From Sva-25 sp037385685 (GTDB taxonomy: Bacteria > Pseudomonadota > Gammaproteobacteria > Chromatiales > Chromatiaceae): DNA of 64,000 nt. Numbering within the stretch: the stretch's first letter is position 1; the number at the start of each line of letters is the position of its first letter. The translations under genes were made by a program, and so were the position numbers. Shown here one piece after another: positions 54,531 to 63,667 of this stretch. Below the pieces are notes generated by a model. The model ran no database searches. It saw only the letters and a program-made list of their open reading frames with translations, and was not told the origin of the DNA. The DNA is taken from NCBI GenBank assembly GCA_037385685.1, contig JARRMW010000002.1, forward strand, positions 62,001 through 126,000. The letters are read 5' to 3'.

Positions 54531-55613
54531 TCAACTTTCCTGAAGCGCTTCCCGCTGCTCCCGCTTGTGCGCTCTCGGCCATGCCGTGAGTACCGCCTTG
54601 ACCAGAGTGCCAAGCGGTATTGCGAAGAAAATTCCCCAGAATCCCCAGAGTCCGCCGAAAACCAGGATCGCGACGATGATCGCGACAGGATGGAGATTGA
54701 CCACCTCGGAAAAGAGTAGTGGCACGAGCACGTTACCATCGATCGCCTGGATCACGAGATAGGTGATCCCGAGGTAGATGAAATCACTGCTCCACCCCCA
54801 TTGAAACCAGGCCACGGCCATGACCGGAATGGTGACCACGGTCGCACCGATATAGGGAATGATGACCGAGAGGCCGACAAGCACGGCAAGCAGCGCCGCG
54901 TAGTTCAGCCCCAGGATACTGAACGCAACGAAACTGGCGCTCCCGATGATCAGGATCTCCCAGAACTTGCCGCGGACATAATTCGAAATCTGCTCGTCGA
55001 GTTCGTTCCACACCTCGTCCGCGATCCCCCTGTCTTCCGGAAAGAACTGCATGAACCAGCCGATAATCTTTGTCTTGTCCTTGAGAAAGAAGAACACCAG
55101 CAGGGGCACGAGGATGAAATAGACCATCAGCGTGATGAGTCCGACGACGGACGAAAGAGAGAGACTCAGGATCGCCTGCTGGCCGAGTGTGCCGATCTCG
55201 GTCTTGATGGTGGAGATGATCGTGGTGATCTGGTCGGGGGTAATGAGCTCGGGATACATAGCAGGCAGTCGCATCAGACTCTCCTGCCCTTTTCCGAGCA
55301 TGCTCGGAACCTGTTGCATGAACTGGGTCAATTGGACCGAGACCTGTGGCAGAAGCCCGAACATGATTGCTGAGACAAACACGATGAAGGCAACAAAGAC
55401 GATCACCACGGAGACGAGGCGCGGCAGGTGAAAACGCTGCAGCCAGACAACAATACCCTCGAGCAGATAGGCAATCACGGCGCTGGCGAGCACAGGCGCC
55501 AGCATATCGCCCATGAACATGATGACGGCAAAGATGAAGAGAAGAGCGAGCGTGAGTGCAAGGACCTGGGGATCGGAAAAGGTGCGCCGGAACCAGTCCG
55601 CCACGAGTGTCAT
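54531..55613 (-). CDS. AI-2E family (PerM-like) membrane protein
   Basis: A 360-residue membrane protein with about eight helices. Family marks are QVPSMLGKGQESLMRLP in the variable loop, LVPLLVFFFLKDKTKI near 190 and LSVIIPYIGATVVTIPV near 265. Relatives export autoinducer-2 or act as Na+/H+ antiporters; the name does not prove either. I start at ATG 55613, five bases after AAGGA; ATGs at 55628 and 55649 are alternatives and overlap the gene upstream. Confidence 0.87.
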   Translation of the reverse strand: MTLVADWFRRTFSDPQVLALTLALLFIFAVIMFMGDMLAPVLASAVIAYLLEGIVVWLQRFHLPRLVSVVIVFVAFIVFVSAIMFGLLPQVSVQLTQFMQQVPSMLGKGQESLMRLPAMYPELITPDQITTIISTIKTEIGTLGQQAILSLSLSSVVGLITLMVYFILVPLLVFFFLKDKTKIIGWFMQFFPEDRGIADEVWNELDEQISNYVRGKFWEILIIGSASFVAFSILGLNYAALLAVLVGLSVIIPYIGATVVTIPVMAVAWFQWGWSSDFIYLGITYLVIQAIDGNVLVPLLFSEVVNLHPVAIIVAILVFGGLWGFWGIFFAIPLGTLVKAVLTAWPRAHKREQREALQES

Positions 55614-55620
55614 CGGATCC

Positions 55621-56022
55621 TTATGCATCTTGTTCGAATCGTTCGACATATTCCCGGTAATACTGCTGAAAAAGCGCCTCGAGTTCGTCAATGATCTCCT
55701 CTGCATCCCTGCCCTGCAACAGGTGCGCGGACATGAGTTCGGATGTCCCTGAGAAGAGCGCCTGTTTCTCGAGCATCGGGTAGGAGCGCGTCAGGCGCTT
55801 GATCGCTGCAACGACGCTCTCGGACTCCGGCCGGGGCTGCAGTTGTGGTTCTGCCGGTGCAGTGACCGGCTCGCTCTTGCCGTTATCCTGCTGGCGCTGA
55901 AGCAGGAACTCGGCATAATCGAGCAGACTGCGGCGTTCCTGCTCGCCAAGTTTCGCGTAAATATCTGAAAGGCGGCCCGGCAAGGCGCGACTGCTCGCTC
56001 CTGTCATCATCGGCGTGAGCAT
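55621..56022 (-). CDS. Hypothetical protein, 133 residues
   Basis: Not recognised. The N-terminus contains LSDIYAKLGEQERRSLLDYAEFLLQRQ, a helical segment of the kind seen in small DNA-related or DUF2281-like proteins. A Pro/Glu-rich linker follows and then a C-terminal helical part with DAEEIIDELEALFQQYYREY. There is no signal peptide. It starts within one base of the LysR gene's stop and ends just before the AI-2E family gene, so it belongs to that operon. Confidence 0.7.
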   Translation of the reverse strand: MLTPMMTGASSRALPGRLSDIYAKLGEQERRSLLDYAEFLLQRQQDNGKSEPVTAPAEPQLQPRPESESVVAAIKRLTRSYPMLEKQALFSGTSELMSAHLLQGRDAEEIIDELEALFQQYYREYVERFEQDA

Positions 56023-56936
56023 CAGGGAGTTTCACTGCTGTCATGCGAATCACAGTAATCCCTCGCAAATTCGAGCAGGGTCTCCATGAGGCGCAGGCGA
56101 AACTTCTGTTTCTGGTGGACGAATGAGAAAGGGCGTTCAGGCGTCGGATCCAGCCTGACAGAAACCAGCGTACCCAGCTGCAGCTCTTTCTGGATGGTTG
56201 CGCGCGAGACGATGGAAACCCCCATACCGGCCTCGACAGCACCTTTCACCGCCTCGGGACTGCCGAGTTCCATGGAGATATTGAGACCAACCTCGCAGCC
56301 ATCACTGTGGTTGAGATATTCAGAGACCACCTCGCGTGTACCCGACCCCTCTTCACGACAGATGAAAGGATACTCGATCAACTCCTCGAGCTTGACCACC
56401 TTTTTGGAAGCCAGCGGATGATTTGGTGCTGCGATGGCAACGAGCTGATCCTTGCGGCACTCCTCGACGACGAGATTCTTGTTGGAAACGGGGGCCTCGA
56501 TCACACCGAGGTCAATCGTATTGTTCTCCACCATGTGAACGATGCCATCGGAGTTCGAGACCTTGAGGTGTATGCTGACATCCGGGTATTCAGCCTTGAA
56601 ATCGCCAAGCAGTGGCGGAAGCATGTACTCGGCAATCGTCGTGCTGGCCCCGATGGTCAGGGTCCCGCTGATCTCGCCGGTCATCTCGCGGACGGCATTC
56701 TCCATCTGTCCGTAAAGATCAAATATCTTGTCCGCGTATTCGAATACACGCTCGCCCGCGTCCGTGAGGCTGATCCTGTTGTGCGTCCTGTCGAACAGGC
56801 GCGTGTTGAAATACTCCTCGAGCTGTCGCACCTGGAAGGTGACAGCCGGTTGTGTCATGTGGAGGGTCTCAGCCGCCTTGGTAAAACTCAGCAACCTGGC
56901 CACCGTGTGGAAGACCTGTAGACGTCGATCAGCCAT
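56022..56936 (-). CDS. LysR-family transcriptional regulator
   Basis: A 304-residue regulator with an N-terminal winged HTH (FHTVARLLSFTKAAETLHMT, then QPAVTFQVRQLEEYFNTRLF) and a substrate-binding domain from about 90 (GTLTIGASTTIAEYMLPPLL). The sequence resembles CbbR/CysB-like groups common in autotrophic sulfur bacteria, but the effector is unknown. ATG 56936 is chosen over an upstream TTG. It heads the LysR-hypothetical-AI-2E operon and is not next to prk or RuBisCO genes here. Confidence 0.9.
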   Translation of the reverse strand: MADRRLQVFHTVARLLSFTKAAETLHMTQPAVTFQVRQLEEYFNTRLFDRTHNRISLTDAGERVFEYADKIFDLYGQMENAVREMTGEISGTLTIGASTTIAEYMLPPLLGDFKAEYPDVSIHLKVSNSDGIVHMVENNTIDLGVIEAPVSNKNLVVEECRKDQLVAIAAPNHPLASKKVVKLEELIEYPFICREEGSGTREVVSEYLNHSDGCEVGLNISMELGSPEAVKGAVEAGMGVSIVSRATIQKELQLGTLVSVRLDPTPERPFSFVHQKQKFRLRLMETLLEFARDYCDSHDSSETP

Positions 56937-57058
56937 ACTGCTGTCCGGAACCGCAATCAAAAGATAAGCGGATTTTATACCACAATTCAGACCTAAGCAG
57001 AATTTATAACTAAAAGACTATTTTCTGATGAGGTGACCGGCGACGGTATGCCGCCAGG

Positions 57059-58942
57059 TCAGACCTCTGCAAGATCACCCTTCGCCTGCAACCAGTCCTT
57101 GCGATCGCTGGCGCGCTTGCGGGCAAGCAGCATGTCCATGATGCGGTAGGTCTCGTCACCCGCATCGAGCGTCAACTGCACCAGACGGCGGGTATCAGGG
57201 TGAATTGTCGTTTCACGCAGCTGTTTGGGATTCATTTCACCAAGCCCCTTGAAGCGCTGAATGGCAACCTTGCCACGAATTTTCTCGGCAGCGATACGGT
57301 CGAGCACACCCTGCTTCTCGCCCTCGTCGAGCGCGTAGAAGACCTGCTTGCCGACATCGATCCTGTAGAGTGGTGGCATCGCCACATAAACATGTCCATC
57401 CTTCACGAGCTTCGGAAAGTGCCTCACAAAGAGCGCGCACAGCAGTGTTGCAATGTGCAGGCCGTCGGAATCCGCGTCGGCGAGAATGCAGACCTTGCCA
57501 AAGCGCAGCTTGGAGAGGTCATCACTGCCGGGCTCGATACCCAGGGCAACGGAGATGTCATGCACTTCCTGGGACGCCATGATGTCGACAGGATCGACTT
57601 CCCAGGTGTTCAGGATCTTGCCCCGCAGCGGCATGATCGCCTGGAACTCCTTGTCACGCGCCTGTTTTGCAGAACCACCCGCCGAATCACCCTCGACGAG
57701 AAAGATCTCGGTCAGATTCGGATCCGTGGAGGTGCAATCGGCCAGCTTGCCGGGCAATGCCGGTCCCTGTGTCACTTTCTTTCGCTGGACCTTGCGGCCT
57801 GCACGCAAGCGCGACTGGGCAGCACTGATCGCCAGTTCCGCAATCTGCTCCCCGGCCTCGGTGTGCTGGTTGAGCCACAAGCTGAAACTGTCTTTGACGA
57901 CACCGGAGACGAAAGGCGCACATTCGCGTGACGAGAGGCGTTCCTTTGTCTGACCCGAGAACTGCGGATCGCCGAGTTTCACAGAGAGAATGTAGCTGAC
58001 ATTGTTCCAGACATCGTCTGGAGAGAGTTTGACGCCACGCGGGAGAAGATTGCGGAACTCGCAGAACTCCCGTACCGCCTCGGTCAGGCCTGTACGCAGG
58101 CCATTCACATGTGTACCGCCCTGGGCTGTTGGAATCAGGTTGACATAGCTTTCCGTCACCGCCTCGCCGCTTTCGGTCAGCCAGACCACAGCCCAGTCGG
58201 CAGCCTCATCGTTGCCCGACATGGAGCCGATGAAGGGCTCCTCCGGGACGATCGGATTGCCCTGCAGCTCATCGAGCAGGTAATCACGCAGGCCATCCTC
58301 GTAATGCCACTCCTTTTTCTCTCCGCTTTTTTCATCCTTGAAAACAACCCGAAGACCCGGGCAGAGAACGGCCTTTGCGCGCAGCACATGCTCGAGCTGC
58401 CTGACGGAAAATTTTGCCGAATCGAAAAAGGACGGATCCGGCCAGAACCTGACAGTGGTGCCGGTATTGCGCTTTCCCACTTCACCGACCTCTTCCAGGT
58501 CGCTACGCTTCTCGCCGTTGGCGAAAGCGATGTTGTATTCCTTGCCATCGCGCCGCACCCAGACCTCGAGATGTTTCGACAGCGCATTGACCACAGAGAC
58601 CCCGACACCATGCAGGCCACCGGAGAACTGGTAGTTCTTGTTCGAGAACTTGCCCCCGGCATGCAGCTTCGTCAGGATGACCTCGACACCGGGAATCCCC
58701 TCTTCCGGGTGGATATCCACCGGCATGCCGCGACCGTCATCACGCACCTGTAGTGACTGGTCCTTGAAGAGAGTGACCTCGATCAGTTTTGCGTGCCCGG
58801 CAATCGCCTCGTCGACACTGTTATCGACGACCTCCTGCGCCAGATGATTGGGACGCGTGGTGTCCGTGTACATGCCAGGGCGCTTGCGCACTGGCTCGAG
58901 GCCGCTAAGGACCTCGATAGCGGAAGAGTCGTAATTGCTCAT
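57059..58942 (-). CDS. parE: DNA topoisomerase IV subunit B
   Basis: A 627-residue ATPase subunit that with ParC decatenates replicated chromosomes. The GHKL ATPase has VVDNSVDEAIAGHAKLIEV near 38 and LHGVGVSVVNALSKHLEVWV near 110; the TOPRIM domain has FLVEGDSAGGSAKQARD near 410 and ILADADSDGLHIATLLCALF near 488. Its length matches ParE (about 630), not the longer GyrB. It is a single gene; parC is not in the window. Confidence 0.95.
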   Translation of the reverse strand: MSNYDSSAIEVLSGLEPVRKRPGMYTDTTRPNHLAQEVVDNSVDEAIAGHAKLIEVTLFKDQSLQVRDDGRGMPVDIHPEEGIPGVEVILTKLHAGGKFSNKNYQFSGGLHGVGVSVVNALSKHLEVWVRRDGKEYNIAFANGEKRSDLEEVGEVGKRNTGTTVRFWPDPSFFDSAKFSVRQLEHVLRAKAVLCPGLRVVFKDEKSGEKKEWHYEDGLRDYLLDELQGNPIVPEEPFIGSMSGNDEAADWAVVWLTESGEAVTESYVNLIPTAQGGTHVNGLRTGLTEAVREFCEFRNLLPRGVKLSPDDVWNNVSYILSVKLGDPQFSGQTKERLSSRECAPFVSGVVKDSFSLWLNQHTEAGEQIAELAISAAQSRLRAGRKVQRKKVTQGPALPGKLADCTSTDPNLTEIFLVEGDSAGGSAKQARDKEFQAIMPLRGKILNTWEVDPVDIMASQEVHDISVALGIEPGSDDLSKLRFGKVCILADADSDGLHIATLLCALFVRHFPKLVKDGHVYVAMPPLYRIDVGKQVFYALDEGEKQGVLDRIAAEKIRGKVAIQRFKGLGEMNPKQLRETTIHPDTRRLVQLTLDAGDETYRIMDMLLARKRASDRKDWLQAKGDLAEV

Positions 58943-58961
58943 GAATGGGTAATGCGGATTT

Positions 58962-59540
58962 CTAGAAGTCTGTGTGTTCTGCGTAAGGGTTGAAAGCGTC
59001 GTAATTACCCTTCAGGGAAGCCATCACACCCTCGTAGGTTTTTGGTGTCGAGCCGGCACAGATGTAGGTGTCAGCGATTTCGGCGTGATGATCCCTGGTT
59101 TTTGTTGTGCCGATCCTGCGCCAACTGGCGTTGTCGTTCCAGCGGATGTCAGCCGGCCTGTCTGGACGGGCATAGCCCAGTTGCTTGTATTGACGCGTCG
59201 AGCAGCGCAGCGCCTCGAAGTTCATCGAGACAACCTTGTTGCCATTCTTTGCCACGAGCCAGTAACGGGTGATCCTGTCTTTCTTGTTCATCAGGATGCT
59301 CTTGCTGTCGAGATAAAAGACCACGCCTTGCGGGCCATGATCGATCTGCATTTGCATCAGCGCATCGAGTGAAACGGGCGGAACCGACGAGACCTGCTCT
59401 TTCCATTTGCCACCCACGCTTTCGTCGTAGTCAAACTCTTGTGGATCAACCACTCCATCGATTCTGTCGAAAGGGTCGCTTGCAGCGGCGTTGCCCGCAA
59501 TCAGCAGGAAAAGCAGCAGGGAAATGGGCCTTTTCATCAT
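58962..59540 (-). CDS. CNP1-like family exported protein
   Basis: A 192-residue protein with a signal peptide (ISLLLFLLIAGNAAASDPF). The mature part fits the CNP1-like family: W-K-E near 45, a VSLDALMQMQID stretch, SILMNKKDRITRYWLVAKNG near 90, NFEALRCSTRQYKQLGYARP near 110, and a final ADTYICAGSTPKTYE. The family is uncharacterised and named after a Neisseria outer-membrane-associated protein. ATG 59540 or the adjacent 59537 is used. It diverges from xseB. Confidence 0.8.
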   Translation of the reverse strand: MMKRPISLLLFLLIAGNAAASDPFDRIDGVVDPQEFDYDESVGGKWKEQVSSVPPVSLDALMQMQIDHGPQGVVFYLDSKSILMNKKDRITRYWLVAKNGNKVVSMNFEALRCSTRQYKQLGYARPDRPADIRWNDNASWRRIGTTKTRDHHAEIADTYICAGSTPKTYEGVMASLKGNYDAFNPYAEHTDF

Positions 59541-59621
59541 CAACAGGAACCGGATTTCATGTAACATGGCGGACTATACACCGGTGAAGAGAGACGCAGC
59601 AAATCAGGCGGAGAGCAAGAG

Positions 59622-59861
59622 GTGGTGAAGAAAGCGAAACAGGAAGAGATTCCATTCGAAGAGGCATTGAGCGAACTGGAAAGCCTTGTCGAAACCATGG
59701 AAAAAGGAGAACTCAGCCTCGAAGAATCACTGACATCCTTTGAACGCGGCGTAGCGCTGACTCGCATCTGCCAGCAGGCATTGAAAGCAGCCGAACAGAA
59801 AATCGAGATTCTCACAGCCAAGTCACCGGATGCAGAACTGGAGCCGTTCCAGGGTGATTAG
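59622..59861 (+). CDS. xseB: Exodeoxyribonuclease VII small subunit
   Basis: A 79-residue coiled-coil subunit of exonuclease VII, which digests single-stranded DNA. IPFEEALSELESLVETMEKG and LSLEESLTSFERGVALTRIC are diagnostic. Translation begins at GTG 59622 (a second GTG follows at once). It overlaps ispA, the standard xseB-ispA order; dxs, which often follows ispA, is here 29 kb away. xseA is not in the window. Confidence 0.94.
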   Translation: MVKKAKQEEIPFEEALSELESLVETMEKGELSLEESLTSFERGVALTRICQQALKAAEQKIEILTAKSPDAELEPFQGD

Positions 59862-60735
59862 CGAAAACACCTTTCTCGTCGATTGCCAGAAGAGGATCGA
59901 GGAGAAATTGCTCGAAAACCTTCCGCAAACCGACCGTCTCCCAGTGGAACTCCATCAGGCAATGCACTACTCCGTGATGGCACCGGGCAAGCGTATCCGT
60001 CCCCTGCTCGTCTATGCAGCAGGCCACGCTCTCGGAGCCAGTGTCGATGATCTCGACGAGCAGGCTTGCGCGCTTGAATACATCCATGCCTATTCCCTGA
60101 TCCATGATGACCTTCCCGCGATGGACGACGACGAGCTCCGACGCGGTCGGCCGACATGCCATGTGGAATTCGGCGAAGCGATGGCAATCCTCGCAGGTGA
60201 TGCCCTGCAGTCTCTCGCTTTCGAGACGCTGTGCAGGAGCAAGGCGAGTGACAGCAAGACGGTCCGCATGATCAGCGTGCTTGCAAACGCATCCGGCTCC
60301 CATGGCATGGCAGGCGGCCAGGCCATCGATCTTGCATCGACAGGCGAATCGCTGACCATCCCGGAGCTCGAAAACCTCCATATCCTCAAGACAGGCGCAC
60401 TGATCCGCGCCAGCGTCCTGCTCGGGGCCATCAGCGCCAGTGAGGACGAGGAAAAGATCAACCTGCTGGACCACTACGCCAAATGCGTGGGCCTTGCCTT
60501 CCAGATCGTTGATGACATTCTTGATGTCACGAGCGATACCGAGACGCTTGGAAAAACACAGGGAAAAGATGCTGCCCAGGAAAAAACCACCTACCCGAGC
60601 CTTCTCGGGCTCTCAGAGTCGCGGGAAAAAGCCCGGCAACTCTGTCAGGATGCCCTCAAGAGCATCGAGGTGATGGGTGATGCCGCATCCCCCTTGCATG
60701 CAATCGGTCAGTCGATCCTGAGCCGCACAAGCTGA
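59854..60735 (+). CDS. ispA: Farnesyl diphosphate synthase
   Basis: A 293-residue short-chain prenyltransferase. The first Asp-rich motif is LIHDDLPAMDDDELRRGRPT near 75-94, and the second FQIVDDILDVTSDTETLGKT near 218; APGKRIRPLLVYAAG is the IPP-binding part. GTG 59854, ten bases after GGAG and overlapping the xseB stop, gives the usual length; ATG 59830 would add eight residues. It supplies C15 units for quinones and undecaprenyl phosphate. Confidence 0.93.
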   Translation: MISENTFLVDCQKRIEEKLLENLPQTDRLPVELHQAMHYSVMAPGKRIRPLLVYAAGHALGASVDDLDEQACALEYIHAYSLIHDDLPAMDDDELRRGRPTCHVEFGEAMAILAGDALQSLAFETLCRSKASDSKTVRMISVLANASGSHGMAGGQAIDLASTGESLTIPELENLHILKTGALIRASVLLGAISASEDEEKINLLDHYAKCVGLAFQIVDDILDVTSDTETLGKTQGKDAAQEKTTYPSLLGLSESREKARQLCQDALKSIEVMGDAASPLHAIGQSILSRTS

Positions 60736-60852
60736 TAGAAATTGAAGATAATCTCTGCAACTGCTTGACTTTCAATGAATTCGTGACAGAATTCCCTATA
60801 GTCTGGTCTGATCATATATCCAGAACCACAGGCTTCGACAAGGGGGATGACA

Positions 60853-61311
60853 ATGTCCGGATCAGGATCTCTCGCAAAATTGGCGATCGCAACAGGTCTC
60901 ATGCTGTTGTTGAGTGCATGCGGCGGCAGCCGTGACGTCAGCGGGCAGCGACTGGAAATCGTGACCAATGCGCTTTCACAGATCGGCACACCCTACCGCT
61001 ATGGTGGTGCAGCCCCGGACGGCTTCGACTGCAGTGGTCTGGTCTATTACACGCACAAAAAAGCGGGTATTGATGTTCCCCGTGTCTCATCTGCCCAGAA
61101 AAGCTCCGCCAGGCGTGTCTCACGCTCACGACTCCAGCCTGGGGACCTCGTCTTCTTCAACACCGGCGCAACCACCAGTCATGTCGGCATCATGATCGAC
61201 TCGACCCGTTTCGTGCATGCACCCAGTTCCGGAAAACGTGTCAGCACGAGCAGCATCACCGACCACTACTGGCGCAGAAATTTCAATGGCGCCGCAACCT
61301 ACCTGAACTGA
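60853..61311 (+). CDS. NlpC/P60-family lipoprotein (peptidoglycan endopeptidase)
   Basis: A 152-residue lipoprotein, with lipobox LLLSAC and lipidated Cys at residue 23. The NlpC/P60 domain has the catalytic Cys in DGFDCSGLVYYTH near 60, and His in TTSHVGIMIDSTRFVHAP near 114-131. Such enzymes cut peptide cross-links in peptidoglycan for growth. ATG 60853 is used because AGGGGG lies at the right distance; the ATG at 60847 directly touches that site. Confidence 0.9.
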   Translation: MSGSGSLAKLAIATGLMLLLSACGGSRDVSGQRLEIVTNALSQIGTPYRYGGAAPDGFDCSGLVYYTHKKAGIDVPRVSSAQKSSARRVSRSRLQPGDLVFFNTGATTSHVGIMIDSTRFVHAPSSGKRVSTSSITDHYWRRNFNGAATYLN

Positions 61312-61379
61312 CACAGGGCCGGATTCAGGGTAGAATTAGCGGCCCTTACAAGCATTCAGGCAATGCGCCTGTAGGTGAC

Positions 61380-62216
61380 ATGAGTACAGTGATCAAAGCT
61401 GCAGACACCTGCCCGTCCTGCGAGATCGAGGACGTCCAGGGCAGTGCAGATACGCGCCAGATCGCCATCAACAAGGTTGGCATCAAGGACATCCGCCATC
61501 CTGTCCGCGTGCGTGACCGCAGCGAGGGCGAACAGCATACTGTCGCCACGTTCAACATGTATGTCTATCTGCCCCACAACTTCAAGGGCACACACATGTC
61601 GCGCTTTGTTGCGATTCTGAACAACCATGAACGCGAGATCACCGTCTCTTCCTTCAAGGACATGCTTGCGGAAATGGCAGGATTGCTGGAATCGGAAGTC
61701 GGCCATATTGAAATGTCGTTCCCCTTTTTCGTCAACAAGCGGGCGCCGGTAACAGGTGTCCAGAGCCTCATGGATTACGAGGTCACGCTGATCGGCGAGA
61801 TACGCGAAGGCAAGCCAGAGATGTTCACACGCGTGATCGTCCCCGTGACCAGTCTTTGCCCCTGTTCCAAGAAGATCTCCGACTACGGTGCCCACAACCA
61901 GCGATCACATGTCACCGTGACTGTCCGCGCACAGGATTTTGTCTGGATCGAGGACATCATCGACCTTGTCGAGCAGGAGGCTTCCAGCGAAGTCTACGGC
62001 CTTCTCAAGCGCCCGGATGAAAAATTCGTCACCGAGCGCGCCTACAACAACCCGAAGTTCGTCGAGGACATGGTGCGCGATGTTGCCGGCAGACTCAACG
62101 ATGACGAGCGCATCAAGGCATACACGGTCGAAGCCGAAAATTTCGAATCAATTCACAATCATTCCGCCTACGCGCTTATCGAGCGTGACAAGGAGTCCGC
62201 ATCAGCAACCAGCTGA
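61380..62216 (+). CDS. folE2: GTP cyclohydrolase IB
   Basis: A 278-residue enzyme converting GTP to dihydroneopterin triphosphate for folate and queuosine. This metal-promiscuous type replaces FolE when zinc is low or is the only form. VTSLCPCSKKISDYGAHNQR near 158-177 holds the metal-binding Cys and His; GVKDIRHPV-like KVGIKDIRHPVRV is near 32. A well-formed terminator follows. There is no COG0523 zinc gene nearby, so a housekeeping role is as likely as a zinc-stress role. Confidence 0.95.
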   Translation: MSTVIKAADTCPSCEIEDVQGSADTRQIAINKVGIKDIRHPVRVRDRSEGEQHTVATFNMYVYLPHNFKGTHMSRFVAILNNHEREITVSSFKDMLAEMAGLLESEVGHIEMSFPFFVNKRAPVTGVQSLMDYEVTLIGEIREGKPEMFTRVIVPVTSLCPCSKKISDYGAHNQRSHVTVTVRAQDFVWIEDIIDLVEQEASSEVYGLLKRPDEKFVTERAYNNPKFVEDMVRDVAGRLNDDERIKAYTVEAENFESIHNHSAYALIERDKESASATS

Positions 62217-62241
62217 CCCAGCAGTCCCCGGGAAGGAATAA

Positions 62242-62267
62242 AACGGAGGCCAGGGCCTCCGTTTTTT
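62242..62267 (+). terminator. Intrinsic terminator after folE2
   Basis: acggaggcc pairs with ggcctccgt around a short loop, followed by TTTTTTC, 26 bp after the folE2 stop. Confidence 0.88.
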
Positions 62268-62340
62268 CGTTGCAGCCTGCTGACGGCAAACAGGTTTTTC
62301 ATCCATAATCAGGCAGCCTGGAAAACAACAAGGAGTCCCC

Positions 62341-63111
62341 ATGTCCAGATGGATACGCATCCTCCATGATCAGCAGCCTCGCTTCGGCCTCGTCGAAGGG
62401 GACACGATTCGGCTCTGTGCAGGAGACATGCTCACCTCTCCCGAGGTCACTGCAGAAACCATCCCGCTGGTATCAGCAACGCTTCTCCCCCCGGTGGAGC
62501 CGCGACAGTTTCTCGGTCTGTGGAACAATCTCGAACAGCGCCGCATCGCCGAGAACAACTTTACGCCGCAGTTCCCACTCTGGTTTGTGAAGCTGCCAAG
62601 CTGCGTCATTGCCAGCGGCAGGGAGATCACCCGCCCTCCTTCCTTCAGGGGCAAGGTCAAATTCGAAGCGGAACTCGGTATTGTCATCGGCAGTGAGTGC
62701 TTCGACGTCTCCACGGAAGAGGTCGATGACTATATCTTCGGCTATACCTGCGTCAACGACGTAACGGCTCCCGAAACCCTGTTCGAGGAAAAGGGATTCA
62801 CGCACTGGTGCCGCGCAAAGAGTTACAGGAGTTTCGGGCCGATCGGTCCTGTGATCGCAACAGGGATCGATCCCGACAATCTCAGGGTTCAGGGAGTCCT
62901 CGATGGTGTGATCCTGCAGGATTATCCGGTTTCGGACATGATCTTCGGCCCGCGACAAATCGTCAGCATGATCTCGCGTGAAGTGACCCTGCTCCCGGGA
63001 GATGTCATCGCTTGCGGAACCTCGCTGGGCGCAAGCGATATGGAACCGGGCCAGACGATCGAGATCGTGATCGAGGGGATCGGCAGGTTACAGAACAGAT
63101 ACGCCGGTTAA
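62341..63111 (+). CDS. Fumarylacetoacetate hydrolase (FAH) family protein
   Basis: A 256-residue metal-dependent hydrolase or decarboxylase. The FAH core has KVKFEAELGIVIGSECFDVS near 100-119 with the Glu metal ligands, YIFGYTCVNDVTAPETLF near 130, SFGPIGPVIATGIDPDNL near 163 and TLLPGDVIACGTSLGA near 218. Family members act on acylpyruvates, oxaloacetate or homoprotocatechuate products; the substrate is open. A GGAGTCCCC stretch precedes the ATG. It stands alone between two terminators. Confidence 0.88.
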   Translation: MSRWIRILHDQQPRFGLVEGDTIRLCAGDMLTSPEVTAETIPLVSATLLPPVEPRQFLGLWNNLEQRRIAENNFTPQFPLWFVKLPSCVIASGREITRPPSFRGKVKFEAELGIVIGSECFDVSTEEVDDYIFGYTCVNDVTAPETLFEEKGFTHWCRAKSYRSFGPIGPVIATGIDPDNLRVQGVLDGVILQDYPVSDMIFGPRQIVSMISREVTLLPGDVIACGTSLGASDMEPGQTIEIVIEGIGRLQNRYAG

Positions 63112-63131
63112 GTCCACCCTGCTGAACAGAC

Positions 63132-63156
63132 AAAAACGGCCATGGCGGCCGTTTTC
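63132..63156. terminator. Bidirectional intrinsic terminator
   Basis: aaaacggcc pairs with ggccgtttt around a five-base loop; A-run before and T-run after allow ends for both the FAH gene (plus strand) and the iscX group (minus strand). Confidence 0.8.
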
Positions 63157-63201
63157 CACGCGGTACAGGGGTGACTCCCCTGCAAAGCACGAAAGATCAG
63201 G

Positions 63202-63459
63202 TCAATTGCACTTGCCAGGAATATAGCCTGCGACCCGGCTGTCGGCGCATGCCGTGCAATCACTGGCTAATGTTTTCCACTCTCCGCTGTCGGGCAGCCA
63301 TGCGCAGACAGGACGGTATATGCGTGTGCAGACTTGCGGCCTTTCTGCGGGGCATTGACTCCATCCAGACGGCAGTGGATCCGGCTTCTGCATCCCCGTG
63401 CTCTTGCAACCGGCCATGAATGTGGTTGCCAGCAACAACAGCACGACAAGTCGAATCAC
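63202..63459 (-). CDS. Small lipoprotein with a Kazal-like domain
   Basis: An 85-residue lipoprotein: a short signal (VIRLVVLLLLATTFMAGC) with lipidated Cys near residue 18, then a cysteine-rich domain. CTRIYRPVCAWLPDSGEWKT and SDCTACADSRVAGYIPGKC fit the Kazal spacing C-x-x-x-Y-x-P-V-C ... C-x-x-C ... C. Kazal domains inhibit serine proteases; bacterial versions are rarely studied. GTG 63459 overlaps the iscX stop (GTGA) and has GAGGAG upstream, so it is coupled to iscX. The C-terminal Asn follows the last Cys directly. Confidence 0.75.
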   Translation of the reverse strand: MIRLVVLLLLATTFMAGCKSTGMQKPDPLPSGWSQCPAERPQVCTRIYRPVCAWLPDSGEWKTLASDCTACADSRVAGYIPGKCN

Positions 63460-63656
63460 TCGCGCTCCTCGATCCAGGCCAGCTGGATTGCCTCGAGGAT
63501 TTTCTCGCCGCAATGTTCTTTCTCTCCCTCGAAGCCAGGCAGTTCCATCACCCAGTTCATGAGATCTACGAAATTGATATACCTGGGATCGACATCGGGA
63601 TGGGCCTCATCGAGCTCGATAGCAATATCGATCGTATCTGTCCAGTTCAGGGCCAT
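63456..63656 (-). CDS. iscX: IscX, ISC Fe-S assembly regulator
   Basis: A 66-residue acidic protein that binds IscS and iron and tunes iron-sulfur cluster assembly. WTDTIDIAIELDEAHPDVDP and YINFVDLMNWVMELPGFEGE are family hallmarks. It follows fdx by 11 bases, as at the end of standard isc operons, and is coupled to a downstream Kazal-like lipoprotein gene, which is not part of known isc operons. Confidence 0.95.
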   Translation of the reverse strand: MALNWTDTIDIAIELDEAHPDVDPRYINFVDLMNWVMELPGFEGEKEHCGEKILEAIQLAWIEERE

Positions 63657-63667
63657 GTTCTCTCTCC

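Noticed and set aside
57059..58942. gyrB
   Set aside because: The length of 627 residues and the lack of the GyrB-specific C-terminal insertion fit ParE.
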